The position numbers and the translations under genes are program-made. Positions 15,557 through 25,100 of a stretch of 64,000 bases of DNA are shown one piece after another. Each line of letters opens with the position of its first letter. Positions within the stretch are counted from its first letter, which is position 1. Source of the DNA: Paenibacillus_AR mesotrionivorans (lineage in GTDB: Bacteria; Bacillota; Bacilli; Paenibacillales; NBRC-103111); the NCBI RefSeq assembly GCF_046098205.1, contig NZ_JBJURJ010000005.1:310001-374000 (forward strand), given 5' to 3'. Below the pieces are notes generated by a model, which saw nothing but the letters and a program-made list of their open reading frames with translations, did not search any database and was not told where the DNA came from.

Positions 15557-16465
15557 TCATTGCGAAACAATTTTTGCTCCAAAATGTCGCAAATTTTTAA
15601 TCATGCTCTGATTTACCCATTCTGCCTGCTCATGATTAATCCCATGCCCCGTGTCCGGCAAAATTTCGTATGGAATCCCCAGCGCCTCCAAAACCTGCCC
15701 GCAGCCTGGAAAATATGCGATCTTGTCCTTATCCCCTACCAGGAACAGAGCTCTCCCGGAGAAAATGGCGCCCTCCTCCGCCGTGAATCGCTTCTGAGGA
15801 TGTTTGGTCATGGCCATCTTGTTGAAGTGGCGGAGAAGCTGGCCGTAGTGGCGCATGATCAGCTCATTTTCTGTAAATACAGAAGCGTTGGAGCCGGACA
15901 GCTTCAACAGCAGCCTCCTGGTATTCTTCTCCGTGGGAAACAACGCCTCCGGCAAAAAAACCGTCATGGAGCGGAGAGGATGGCTCTTCACACTTTGCAG
16001 CGAAGGAAGACCCGCCATGCCGACAATCCCCTTGATCCTCCCGGGCCATGCAACCATGAGGATCTGAACCAAGAGACAGCCCATGGAAACACCGGCCGCA
16101 TAAGCCTGCTCCACTCCCAGACCGTCCAGCAGCTCCCCGAACCACAGCTTGTGGTCCATGCCCTGCCGCTTGTAGCGTTCATTGGGGCGGCTTTTGCCCG
16201 GTCCCCCGATGGTATCCACGGCGATGAGATGGAAGTGCTCCGCCAGCGCCTTGGCATTGTACACCCACATCAGGGCCGAATTATCCCCGACACCGTGAAA
16301 CAAAAGCAACGGCGGCAGGTCGCGGCTGCCCGCCCGGATAATATGGGTCGTTCCGAAGGAGGTCTCCAGATCTTCCTCCTCCACCTCCACACCCCATTGC
16401 GTCACCAGCCCGTTGTAGGATTCCCATACCTGCTGCCGTCCCGCTTCCGATTTAAATATCTTCAT
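15557..16465 (-). CDS. Alpha/beta hydrolase
   Basis: A 302-residue alpha/beta-hydrolase-fold protein. The nucleophile is Ser127 in GVSMG, a likely acid residue lies in LVGDKD (244-247), the catalytic His is His274 in DTGHGINHE, and the oxyanion motif LLFHGVGD is at 54-61. There is no signal peptide, so it is cytoplasmic. The start overlaps the end of the tetR gene by four bases (ATGA), so the two are coupled and the hydrolase is probably the regulated target. The substrate is unknown; small esters or lactones are usual for this type. Confidence 0.85.
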   Translation of the reverse strand: MKIFKSEAGRQQVWESYNGLVTQWGVEVEEEDLETSFGTTHIIRAGSRDLPPLLLFHGVGDNSALMWVYNAKALAEHFHLIAVDTIGGPGKSRPNERYKRQGMDHKLWFGELLDGLGVEQAYAAGVSMGCLLVQILMVAWPGRIKGIVGMAGLPSLQSVKSHPLRSMTVFLPEALFPTEKNTRRLLLKLSGSNASVFTENELIMRHYGQLLRHFNKMAMTKHPQKRFTAEEGAIFSGRALFLVGDKDKIAYFPGCGQVLEALGIPYEILPDTGHGINHEQAEWVNQSMIKNLRHFGAKIVSQ

Positions 16466-17199
16466 TCCTCAGCCACGCCCCCTTCGGCTCCCATTGACTC
16501 CATCGCCCGGCTTAAGGCCGGTCTCCACCGCGCCTCCGGCACTCCCAGTCCACCGAAGCAAAAGGCCGCCACCTCTCTGGCCGCTTCCGCCATGCCGCTG
16601 TCCTCACGCTGGGAGAAGGATTGGTGACCCGTAACTCCCGCACCAATCATCCGGGTAAACTGGAACAGATTGGCCACATAGACCGTCCAGAAGCAGTTGG
16701 CGGCAAACACCGGATCAACCTGGCGGATCTCCCCCTGCTCCACACCCTTCCTGATTGCAGCGGCAATCGCCTCCAGATGAACCGCGGACCGTTTCATCCC
16801 CTCCTGCCACTGGTCCGGGCCGAATACCGCGTGGGCGTCAAAGGGCAGCCGCATGGAAAACTGGATCACCCGGGGATCACTCCCCGCCAGCCCGAACATC
16901 CGCCATGTATATGCAGCCAGCCACTCCACCGGACCGAGTCCGGCGCATTCCGAAGCAAACCGGTGATGGAACGCCATAGCCTTGTCCATCACTTCCTCGA
17001 ACATGGCCCGGAACAGCTCCCGCTTGGTTTTGAAGTAATAATACATCAACCCCTTGGCCAACCCGGCCTCCGCAGCCACAATATCCATATCCGTACCGTT
17101 ATACCCCAAACGCACATATACGCTTAAAGCCGCATCCAGAATTTCCTGCTTCCGTGCCTGGCGCACCTGCTCATTCTGCTCTTTTTTCCGCGGTGACAT
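16462..17199 (-). CDS. TetR/AcrR-family repressor
   Basis: A 245-residue regulator. The N-terminal helix-turn-helix (about 18-62) reads ILDAALSVYVRLGYNGTDMDIVAAEAGLAKGLMYYYFKTKREL, split here only by the reading of the family; the ligand-binding C-terminal part is not specific enough to name an inducer. It heads a two-gene unit with the alpha/beta hydrolase. A perfect palindrome sits just downstream of the -10 of its promoter, so autorepression relieved by a hydrolase substrate or product is likely. GGAAGGGAG precedes the ATG. Confidence 0.88.
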   Translation of the reverse strand: MSPRKKEQNEQVRQARKQEILDAALSVYVRLGYNGTDMDIVAAEAGLAKGLMYYYFKTKRELFRAMFEEVMDKAMAFHHRFASECAGLGPVEWLAAYTWRMFGLAGSDPRVIQFSMRLPFDAHAVFGPDQWQEGMKRSAVHLEAIAAAIRKGVEQGEIRQVDPVFAANCFWTVYVANLFQFTRMIGAGVTGHQSFSQREDSGMAEAAREVAAFCFGGLGVPEARWRPALSRAMESMGAEGGVAEE

Positions 17200-17224
17200 A
17201 GGACGCTCCCTTCCGATTCAATCT

Positions 17225-17272
17225 TTGACTTAATTTTAAGTCAATTATAGAAGCGGCAGCAACAGCTGTCAA
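17225..17272 (-). promoter_or_regulatory. Consensus sigma-A promoter and palindromic operator of the tetR-hydrolase unit
   Basis: On the minus strand TTGACA (17267-17272), a 17-base spacer and TATAAT (17244-17249) match consensus at all twelve positions. The perfect palindrome TTGACTTAATTTTAAGTCAA (17225-17244; 9-bp arms, 2-bp centre) begins at the end of the -10 and covers the start point. A strong promoter under a blocking operator is the classic TetR autoregulation layout. Confidence 0.8.
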
Positions 17273-17300
17273 TGCCTACTGTCATCCTAGCTGCGAATCC

Positions 17301-17340
17301 AAAAAAACAGGCCAAACCAGGTATCACTTGGTTTGGCCAG
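17301..17340 (-). terminator. Intrinsic terminator overlapping the end of the solute-binding protein gene
   Basis: TGGCCAAACCA and TGGTTTGGCC form a 10-bp stem (17310-17319 with 17329-17338) followed on the minus strand by seven T. The stop codon of the solute-binding protein lies in the loop. Confidence 0.8.
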
Positions 17341-19018
17341 CGTCCATAGGGCTCTTTTTCTGAAAGGCCCGCTGTTCTCTGAATATCTGGTAAATATCCT
17401 CCGTCATAATCAAATCGTCCCTGTTGTTGGCATAAAAGCTGCGGTACCACTCATCCACATGCCTCCCGTCCGCTTTCTCCCACATCGCCTCCGCCTCCCG
17501 GCGGGCTTCAAGGGTAGAATAATCCGGGGTCAGAATCGCCTTCATCCAGATATCCCCGTCCACACTGGCATGTCTGGTGGTTTGATCCAGAATAGCCTGG
17601 ATCTCCTGGGGAGGCTGCGGCAGCTGCTCCGCATGGGTGGGGCCGGCCACCTCCAGATCGAAGTTCACATAGTCCGAGTTCCGATCAAACATTTGTTTTA
17701 CATAACGCTGCAGCGGCTCCTTGTCATCCAGCTTCTCCTTGCTGTAATAACAGCCTCCCGAAAGAGTCGGAGAGGTCAGCATGCCGAAATCCCCGGCGCC
17801 GAAATTAAACTCCTTGCGCAATTTATCCATATCCGTTACCTTGGGGCAGCCGCCGGGCTGGGTTTGGCTGTGGATTCCCTCGAAGCCGAAATACATGGTC
17901 TTCATAAATTCCTCCGATGAGGCAAAATCCACATATCTCATCACCGCCTCCGGATTCTGGGTTTGGGCATTGACGACTGCGGTCATCTGGATCGGGTTGA
18001 CGAAGATGGGATTGAATTGCCCTACCGGCGTGACCGGATAAGGAATCACATCAATTTGGGCGTCCGGCACATTTTTTTTGAGAGGCAGATAGAAATCCGT
18101 ATAGAAGGCGAACGGGACATTGAACTGGTCCAGATAAATGCCGATTTTACCATTCAGAAAATCCTGCTTGGCCCTGTAACCGTTTTTGTCGTTCCAAAAC
18201 TCCCGGTCTGCCAGACCCTCGTCATAGATGCGCTTCTTAAAGGCGGTTACCGCCTCGATATTATCCCAGCCGTGGACCAGGTCCCCGTTACGGTTCACAT
18301 AATCCGGATAGGTGACTCCGAACATCTCATTGAGAATCGCCCCGGAGTTGCCGGACAGGGCAATCCCGTAGGTATCCCGTTTGCCGTTGGCATCCGGATC
18401 CAGCTCCGTGAAGGCTTTGGCCGCCAGATACAGCTCCTCCGTCGTCCGCGGAATGTCCAAATGCAGCTTCTCCAGCCAATCGGTGCGGATAAACAATCCC
18501 CGCATGGGAATGGTTTCGTTGATCCGGCCAAACTGGTACAGCCTGCCGTCCTTCCCGGTTCCCTTCTTCCGCAGGATGGGATGCCGCTTCAGAATTTCCT
18601 TGTAGGTGGTGCTGTATTGCTCAATCATATCGTCGATGGGACGAAGCAGCTTTTGGTCGATGAAGGTATTTTTGATTTGCGGGGCATATTCCAGAATCAG
18701 ATCCGGCGCCTCCCCCGCGGCAAATAAGGCATTCAGCTTTTGCTCGGATTGATTCCGGGTCACAGGGATAAAACGCACATTCACCGGACCTGCTTCATTG
18801 ATCCAGCGGGTGATTTTGTTGTTGGTGACGGAGCCTTCGCTGGAGGGAACATTGGCCCGGTCATAGGCGGTAACGGTAATCTTCGGTTTAACTGCCGCCT
18901 TGCGGGAATCCCGGCCCATCCCTCCGCAGGATGCCGTCCCTGCCACTAGCAAGCAGACTGCAGCGGCCACCGCCACTCCGTAATAGACCCGGCGACGCTT
19001 CGAGTATCGTTTATCCAA
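17324..19018 (-). CDS. Extracellular solute-binding lipoprotein, carbohydrate ABC type
   Basis: About 564 residues, with an N-terminal hydrophobic segment ending in GTASC, a lipobox-like site with an unusual Thr at -3, so likely a membrane-tethered lipoprotein. The large body resembles LplA-type family 1 binding proteins common in Paenibacillus (DLILEYAPQIKN, RTDWLEKLHLDIPRTTEELY, a DPDANGKRDTYGI calcium-loop-like stretch). These bind oligosaccharides for ABC import, but no permease genes are adjacent. It follows a YesM/YesN sensor pair and may serve as ligand presenter for that kinase. TTG at 19018 is preferred because GGGAGG lies 7 bases upstream; the ATG at 19045 is upstream of that site. 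Confidence 0.82.
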   Translation of the reverse strand: MDKRYSKRRRVYYGVAVAAAVCLLVAGTASCGGMGRDSRKAAVKPKITVTAYDRANVPSSEGSVTNNKITRWINEAGPVNVRFIPVTRNQSEQKLNALFAAGEAPDLILEYAPQIKNTFIDQKLLRPIDDMIEQYSTTYKEILKRHPILRKKGTGKDGRLYQFGRINETIPMRGLFIRTDWLEKLHLDIPRTTEELYLAAKAFTELDPDANGKRDTYGIALSGNSGAILNEMFGVTYPDYVNRNGDLVHGWDNIEAVTAFKKRIYDEGLADREFWNDKNGYRAKQDFLNGKIGIYLDQFNVPFAFYTDFYLPLKKNVPDAQIDVIPYPVTPVGQFNPIFVNPIQMTAVVNAQTQNPEAVMRYVDFASSEEFMKTMYFGFEGIHSQTQPGGCPKVTDMDKLRKEFNFGAGDFGMLTSPTLSGGCYYSKEKLDDKEPLQRYVKQMFDRNSDYVNFDLEVAGPTHAEQLPQPPQEIQAILDQTTRHASVDGDIWMKAILTPDYSTLEARREAEAMWEKADGRHVDEWYRSFYANNRDDLIMTEDIYQIFREQRAFQKKSPMDAGQTK

Positions 19019-19061
19019 TCCGTTCCCTCCCTTCATCTCACGCATACCCCAACCGCTCTGC

Positions 19062-20624
19062 TTACATCTGATGCCGCTTCCGGTATTCCTTCGGGGTCAA
19101 TCCGCTGAACTGCTTGAACAGCTTGGCAAAATAATTCGGCAAATCATACCCGACGCTCCCGGCAACCTCCGTCACATTCAACCCCGTGTTGGCCAGAAGC
19201 TGCTTGGCCTTCTCCATCCGCAGCTCAATCAGGAAGGTGACGAAGCTGCGGCCGGTTTCCTTCTTAAACAGATGGCTGAAATAAGCAGAGCTCAAATGGG
19301 CTTGGAGAGCCACATCCGTCAGGGTCAGCTGCTCGGCATAGTGCTCCTCCATGTAGCGGACGGCGGCGGCGATGGAGCTTCCTCCGTATTTCTGCTGCCA
19401 TTCCGATAAAGCCGCGAGGAAACGCCCCGTCTCCTCGGCCAGCCACTCCCGGAGCTCCGGTAATCCTCCGCATTCATGGAGCAGCCCGATCCGGGCTGTG
19501 ACGGAGCGGGGCTCATACTCCGCTTCCAAGTGGCGCCGGGCGGTTTCGTGCAGGGCAAAGGCCAAGGATAACGCCTCCATCTTCCATTCATCCCTGCGGG
19601 AGCCGCACACCTCCCCGGTCAATTGCTCCAAACAGCTCTTTACCCCTTCCGTCTCCCCGTTGCGGATCAAGGAGGTTAGCTGGGCGGAAATCATCTGCTG
19701 CCTGATTCTGCTGGCGGTCCCGTCCGGAAGAGGCAGCCCCTCCCGTGCCCCCTCAGGCGAAGAAGCGCCGCCTTCCTTCTCACCGCTGCTCCGGACGCCA
19801 AACAACTCCTCATAGAGATCGGGAAGCTGGTTTAGCGTGCTCACGGTAACAGCTTCCTGAGACTCCACCCGTAAACCAAGGAAGCTCAGCACACTTTCGG
19901 CTATGGCGGTGCGCAGCAGCTGCTCATGCCGGCTATCCATATGCTGTGCGAACAGGGCGAACCGGCCTGTCTCAATAATAAGCAGATCTCCCGATGTCCC
20001 GTAAACCTCCGCCAATTCACCGATGATGTTCAGCACAGCAAACTGCAAAAGCGGCATATCCTTCTTCAGATACTGCTTATGAACGGGAAAATAATCGGCA
20101 ATCCGCAGCAGGATCAGCTTGCTCCCGGCAATCTCCCGCTCCAGGGCAGCCGCCACATCAGGACGGCAGGGCAGCCGCAGAAACAGCTCCCGCAGAGCAT
20201 TCTCCTTGCGGCGGCTCTGTTCCCTCTGCTCCCGGCGGCGCTGCTCCAGCTTTTCGGCCACCACAGCCTCCGCCTTGTCCAGCACCAGACAAATATCCTG
20301 CTTGCTGCAGGGCTTCACCAGAAGATCCAAAGCCCCGCTCCGCAGCGCAGACTGGGCATACTGGAAATCCTGGTAGCCTGTAATCACAATCACGGCCACG
20401 TCAGGATGACTTGCTTTCACCCGTTTCAGCAGCTCCAGACCGTCCATCAAGGGCATCCGGATGTCTGTAATAATCAGATCCGGTCGCAGCTGCTCCACAA
20501 GCTGCTCCGCCTCTTCCCCGTTCTCGGCTTCGCCGCATACCTCCCAGCCCGTCCCCAAGCCACCGATCATCTTGGCCAGTCCCTTGCGGAACATGGGCTC
20601 ATCCTCCACCAGCAGAATCCGCAT
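19062..20624 (-). CDS. YesN-type response regulator with AraC DNA-binding domain
   Basis: About 520 residues. An N-terminal receiver domain contains the acidic pocket VEDEP, the phosphorylatable Asp in IITDIRMP (about 54) and the Lys of LVKPC. The middle is a long helical linker, and the C-terminus is a pair of AraC-type helix-turn-helices (YMEEHYAEQLTLTDVALQAH, ...VGYDLPNYFAKLFKQFSGLTPKEYRKR). The start overlaps the end of the histidine kinase gene by 26 bases. ATG at 20624 has AAGG eight bases upstream; a GTG at 20633 is the alternative. It probably activates the neighbouring carbohydrate genes. Confidence 0.9.
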   Translation of the reverse strand: MRILLVEDEPMFRKGLAKMIGGLGTGWEVCGEAENGEEAEQLVEQLRPDLIITDIRMPLMDGLELLKRVKASHPDVAVIVITGYQDFQYAQSALRSGALDLLVKPCSKQDICLVLDKAEAVVAEKLEQRRREQREQSRRKENALRELFLRLPCRPDVAAALEREIAGSKLILLRIADYFPVHKQYLKKDMPLLQFAVLNIIGELAEVYGTSGDLLIIETGRFALFAQHMDSRHEQLLRTAIAESVLSFLGLRVESQEAVTVSTLNQLPDLYEELFGVRSSGEKEGGASSPEGAREGLPLPDGTASRIRQQMISAQLTSLIRNGETEGVKSCLEQLTGEVCGSRRDEWKMEALSLAFALHETARRHLEAEYEPRSVTARIGLLHECGGLPELREWLAEETGRFLAALSEWQQKYGGSSIAAAVRYMEEHYAEQLTLTDVALQAHLSSAYFSHLFKKETGRSFVTFLIELRMEKAKQLLANTGLNVTEVAGSVGYDLPNYFAKLFKQFSGLTPKEYRKRHQM

Positions 20625-22446
20625 CCTGCTCACCTTCCTTCTTTTCCGGCTCCGTTAGAAAAGGCAGCCTCAGACTCATCCGCGTCCCTTGCAGGAGGGG
20701 ATGAATTTCAAGCCCGTACGCGCCGCCGTGCACCAAATAAATCCGTCTGATCACATTGCGGATGCCAATGCTTTCCCGTTCCCTGCTTTCATTATGGCAG
20801 GTCTGCTCAGCCAGCAGCCGGCGCACCATCCCCGCCGGTATCCCGCAGCCGTTATCCTCAATATCAATCCGCAGGTCCCCGCCCTCCCGGTAAGCGCGGA
20901 TGGACAGCCGCTTCTCTCCCGTCATATCGCGGAAAGCATGGATGAACACATTCTCCACCAGGGGCTGCAGCAGCAGCCTTTGCATGCCTCCCTCCTCCAG
21001 TCCTGCCTCCAGTCCGATATGCACATGAAGATCGCTTCCGTAGCGGGCCTCCTGAATTGTAATATAGTTGCGTATCTGGGCCAGCTCCTCCTGCAAGGTG
21101 CTGGGTGTGGTCACCGGCTCCAACGAATATTTCAGCAGGTCCGACAGGCTGGTGACCAGAGAAGCCGTTTCCTCGTCATCGTAGAGCAGGATGATTTTCC
21201 AGTAGATCGTATTTAACGTGTTATGCAAAAAATGAGGGTTTAGCTGGGCCTGCAGCGCCTTCAGCTCCGCTTCCTTCTCGCTGAGCTTGCTGACGTACAC
21301 CTCCTGGATCAGTGTATCGATATTGGACATCATCCGGTTGAAGCTGTCCGTCAGGAAGCCGAATTCATCGGCGGAGGCCTTGGGGATGGCCACCTGCAGA
21401 TTCCCCTCCCGCACCCGGTGCATAGCCTTCACCAGCACCTGCAGAGGCTTGAGCATTTTCCCGCCCAGGAATGAAACGCTTGCCGTCATCAGCAGAATGC
21501 TGATAAACCCGGATATGAGCGCCAGCTTGTAGACATTGCGGCTTTTCTTCTGGATTTCCGACAGGGAGACACCGCTGAGCAGCTTAAACGCCCGGGGCTC
21601 GTACACACTGGTAACGGCCAGATAATCGGTGGTGCTGTTGCTTTGGATGAAGGTGCCCTCCCCCTCCTCCAGCTCCGGGCGGAAGACCGGGGAACCGGGT
21701 GGCTCCCTGCTGTACAAAAGACGGTTATACTGATCGTAAAGATAGGCCCCCATGGCTTGATCGGTAAGCAGCGGATCCAGGGATTCCCCGAAGAAGGCTT
21801 CGTCGATAATTAGAATGACCGTGCCGTACAAGGTATGCTGCTTGGTGGATTTCAGCTTCCTTGCTGCCACCAGGTAGCTTTTTTCCCCTGTGGGCTCCAG
21901 CCCGTCCCGAAGCATCAGCCGCTGCCACACGATCTCCGCCGAGGAATTGAGCATGCCCTTTTCCACCTGCTTATAGAATTCCGGGAATTGGGGGGGACGC
22001 GATATATTGGATTGGCTGTAGTACAAGTTGTTGCCGCGCACGTCCGTAATGTACACCGCCCGGATATGCGTGGTTTCACTCTTGAGGGGAAGCAGCACCT
22101 CCGCCAGCTCCCGCTCGAGCAAATAATTGCGGTACGCCGCGCTTTCATGCTCCCGGGCCTCCGCCTGCATATTGAGAATCAGCTGCTCCACATACGGGTG
22201 AAAAAAAATAAAATCCGTAATCCGGTAGATGTCCTGAATTTTGTACCCGATCTGCACCATGGTTTGCCCGCTGGTTTTCAGGTACTGGTCGCTCAGTTCC
22301 CCTTCGAACAGATTCAAATTAATCCGGTAGGAAATGTAACCGGTTACCATTGAACAGACTGTAATAATCACAGATAAGCTGATAATCAGCTTTACCTTAA
22401 AATGCTGCCGGATGTACTGGAGCAAAGGACGCCGTTTTATGATCAT
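20599..22446 (-). CDS. YesM-type sensor histidine kinase
   Basis: A 615-residue membrane kinase: TM1 at about 20-40, an extracellular sensor domain (about 45-300), TM2 near 305-325, a HAMP linker, the His_kinase box QLNPHFLHNTLNTIYW (phospho-His near 404) and a C-terminal ATPase domain with DNGCGIP. This arrangement is characteristic of kinases that sense plant or microbial polysaccharide fragments in Paenibacillus. GGAGG lies upstream of the ATG. It sits between the GH35 gene and its regulator in one orientation. Confidence 0.9.
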   Translation of the reverse strand: MIIKRRPLLQYIRQHFKVKLIISLSVIITVCSMVTGYISYRINLNLFEGELSDQYLKTSGQTMVQIGYKIQDIYRITDFIFFHPYVEQLILNMQAEAREHESAAYRNYLLERELAEVLLPLKSETTHIRAVYITDVRGNNLYYSQSNISRPPQFPEFYKQVEKGMLNSSAEIVWQRLMLRDGLEPTGEKSYLVAARKLKSTKQHTLYGTVILIIDEAFFGESLDPLLTDQAMGAYLYDQYNRLLYSREPPGSPVFRPELEEGEGTFIQSNSTTDYLAVTSVYEPRAFKLLSGVSLSEIQKKSRNVYKLALISGFISILLMTASVSFLGGKMLKPLQVLVKAMHRVREGNLQVAIPKASADEFGFLTDSFNRMMSNIDTLIQEVYVSKLSEKEAELKALQAQLNPHFLHNTLNTIYWKIILLYDDEETASLVTSLSDLLKYSLEPVTTPSTLQEELAQIRNYITIQEARYGSDLHVHIGLEAGLEEGGMQRLLLQPLVENVFIHAFRDMTGEKRLSIRAYREGGDLRIDIEDNGCGIPAGMVRRLLAEQTCHNESRERESIGIRNVIRRIYLVHGGAYGLEIHPLLQGTRMSLRLPFLTEPEKKEGEQDADSAGGG

Positions 22447-22601
22447 GGGAACCTCCGGATAGCAGAAAGCGGAGAAGCTGCTTTAAGCTCCTCCGCCAAA
22501 TACAGTTATTCATATTGTAGCACCGTCGGCTGCAAACCAAACAGCAAAAATTTAACTGCAAACGGATAAAATCTTACGATCTGTGACAGTGCCTGGGCTG
22601 C

Positions 22602-24971
22602 TCAATCGTTGCGGAGCTCCAAAACGGATGCATATTCCACTGCCGCCTCCGCTTGTACGAGAGCGCATAAGGGGCTTCCATCCGCCGGAAAACGGGGCGG
22701 CATGTCCATATAGATGGGGTCTGATGCACGCAGCGGATAAACCATCACCTTGAGCTCCGCGCCGGACAGCCGGTCCGCGAAGCGCCTCAGCCCGATCTCC
22801 CAGGTTTCCCCGTTGTAGAACCAGTCTGCGGCTTTTGCCCCGTTGATGAGGAAATCCGCCCGGTCTCCCAGAAAGTCCAGCCTCAGGAAACAATCTTGGA
22901 CCGCCTCCCCTGCAAACGGGTCAGAGTCCAGCTCCAGGAGGTAGGTTTTGCTCCCGTCAGCAGCCGCTTCCGTCTCACGGACAGTTAGCTTTGGCTGCAC
23001 CTGCGGGAAGCGGACTTTAAAGTCTGCAAAGGCGGGATGCGCTGCAGCATGGGAGCCAATCTGCGTGAGCTCTGCCGCCCCCTCCGCAACGGTTACGGCT
23101 GACGACGGATACAGCGCCATATCGAAGCTGGCGCTCCGCGAGGAAACCTGTGCTGTTCCCTGCCGGATGGATACCCAGTCTCCCCCGCACAATACCAGAT
23201 GCTCTCCTCCGGCAGCCGACTGCTGCTTCCAGGCGTTAGCGGCATCCAACCGGTTTAGTGTCACCACGTGAACCGTTTCTCCTGCTGCGGTGGTGATTAC
23301 CGTGATCTGCCGGGTGGCCCCTTCGTTCAAACGGACCGTCCAGGTGTCATTGCCGGAGATGGCTTCTCCGCCCTTATGCGAGATGGAGGCGATGCCCTCC
23401 CGGGCGTACCGGTACTCCGGCCGGTTGCCGTCCAGGGCGAAGAAGACATAGACGTCGGGCATTCCGTCACCGCCGACGCGGCATAGAGGCTGCACATTGG
23501 CGGTGTGCAGCAATACCTCTGCCCCCAGCCGCATGCGCAGGGGCATAAAGAGAAAGGACTGCCCCGGCAGGTTCACAGCCGGGAAGCGGCAGGTGTCCCC
23601 GCCGGGCAGGGACACCGCCAGCTCTAGCCCGTGCTTCGCCGCCATAGGCGCGAAGCGCTGGTAGTTGCCGGCGAAGACATAGCCGGCTCCGTCTTCGCCG
23701 ATGCGCAGCGAATAGCGCAGCGCATCCGGGTCCTCCGGCGACTGGGACGAGTCCGCCGGGAAGATACAGGCCGTGGCGGCCAGCCCTTGGCCGAAGTCCG
23801 CCGCGAACAGCCCCAGCCGCTTCAGATGGCGGTACGCGGCGGAGATCTGCCCATATTCCCGGATGGGCGCCTGGAAGTCATAGGACAGCTCAGGCACGTC
23901 GTTGGGGTACCCGGTAGCACGGGATTCCTGCAGCGTGGTCAGCTTGCCCGCCGGATTGGTGCCCCCGTGATACATATAGTACCCCAGCAGATTGGCGCCG
24001 GAGGCCAGCTTCGTAAAGGCCAGCGCTTCTGTATCATCCGCTGCCAGCAGAGGCCGCCGGTGGCCGGTTACCTGGATGCCCCCGCCCAGCTCGGCGGTCA
24101 GATACGGCTGGGTCCGCACATCGTAGGAATACTCCCCTGGTGACAAGGGCTTCACCAGATCCGTCCCGATATCCGAGTCCAGGAATACCGGGCGGATGAG
24201 ATATTCCACCGTCGGCTTCAAGGGCTCCACATTCCGGGTCCACGGCGCGTCGGCGTAGCCGCCCAGCACGGGCAGGGTCTCTCCTTCCACCACAACCCCA
24301 TTCCCCCAGCCGGTGGAGGTGTAGAAGGGGGCCTCCAGCCCCAGCCGGATGGCCAGCTCCTTTAGAGCAAGCATATGCGCTTTGCCCGCTTCGCCGTTCA
24401 AACCGCCAGCATGGCCGTACTCATTCTCCAATTGAATGCCAAGCACCGGCCCGCCGTCCTTAAACAGCAGTCCCTGCACCTGGCTGCGGATTTCCGTCCA
24501 GAGCCGCTCCACATGCTCCATGTATACGGGATCATTGCTGCGGTGGGCGATATCCTCCGCAACCAGCCAATCCGGGAAGCCGCCATTGCGGACCTCCCCG
24601 TGGCACCAGGGGCCAATGCGCAGAAACAAAGGAAGCTTGTACGCAGCACACAGCTCAATAAACCGGCGCAGGTTCCGCTGTCCGCTCCAGTCGAATTCCC
24701 CGCGCACTTCCTCATGGTGAATCCAGAATACATACGTGGCAATAAGCGTCACACCGCCGGCGATCATCTTGCGGATAGACTCCTCCCACTGCGCCTCCGG
24801 ATACCGGCTGTAATGAAATTCCCCCATGATCGGCATCCAGGGAGCCCCGTCCTTCAGCAGATGTTTGCTGTTCACTGCAAACTCCCCCCACGCCGGATGA
24901 GCCCCGCCGAAGCCTGCCATCCGCTTTTCCGCCATCCGGGGGAGCGTGTCCACCCCAATATGCTTTTTCAT
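22602..24971 (-). CDS. GH35 beta-galactosidase
   Basis: About 789 residues. The N-terminal TIM barrel has GEFHYSRYPEAQWEESIRKM and YVFWIHHEEVRGEFDWSG, typical of GH35, and LGIQLENEYG, where the first Glu is the acid/base. A probable nucleophile is the Glu of TAELGGG. C-terminal beta domains follow. There is no signal peptide, so it is cytoplasmic and acts on imported galactosides. The start is taken at ATG 24971 (AGGG eight bases upstream) rather than ATG 25025, where GGAGGG touches the start. It is co-directional with GH105 and sulfatase genes, so it probably removes beta-galactosyl units from a charged or sulfated polymer. Confidence 0.85.
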   Translation of the reverse strand: MKKHIGVDTLPRMAEKRMAGFGGAHPAWGEFAVNSKHLLKDGAPWMPIMGEFHYSRYPEAQWEESIRKMIAGGVTLIATYVFWIHHEEVRGEFDWSGQRNLRRFIELCAAYKLPLFLRIGPWCHGEVRNGGFPDWLVAEDIAHRSNDPVYMEHVERLWTEIRSQVQGLLFKDGGPVLGIQLENEYGHAGGLNGEAGKAHMLALKELAIRLGLEAPFYTSTGWGNGVVVEGETLPVLGGYADAPWTRNVEPLKPTVEYLIRPVFLDSDIGTDLVKPLSPGEYSYDVRTQPYLTAELGGGIQVTGHRRPLLAADDTEALAFTKLASGANLLGYYMYHGGTNPAGKLTTLQESRATGYPNDVPELSYDFQAPIREYGQISAAYRHLKRLGLFAADFGQGLAATACIFPADSSQSPEDPDALRYSLRIGEDGAGYVFAGNYQRFAPMAAKHGLELAVSLPGGDTCRFPAVNLPGQSFLFMPLRMRLGAEVLLHTANVQPLCRVGGDGMPDVYVFFALDGNRPEYRYAREGIASISHKGGEAISGNDTWTVRLNEGATRQITVITTAAGETVHVVTLNRLDAANAWKQQSAAGGEHLVLCGGDWVSIRQGTAQVSSRSASFDMALYPSSAVTVAEGAAELTQIGSHAAAHPAFADFKVRFPQVQPKLTVRETEAAADGSKTYLLELDSDPFAGEAVQDCFLRLDFLGDRADFLINGAKAADWFYNGETWEIGLRRFADRLSGAELKVMVYPLRASDPIYMDMPPRFPADGSPLCALVQAEAAVEYASVLELRND

Positions 24972-25100
24972 CCCTTGATCCCTGCCTTCCTCATCCTTAT
25001 TGCCTGTTTGCCCCCAGTATAACATCCCTCCGGAACAACAAGAATGCAGGAAGTAAGGATTCTCATGGAGGATATTTTATTGCTGCTTATGGTTTCCGCT

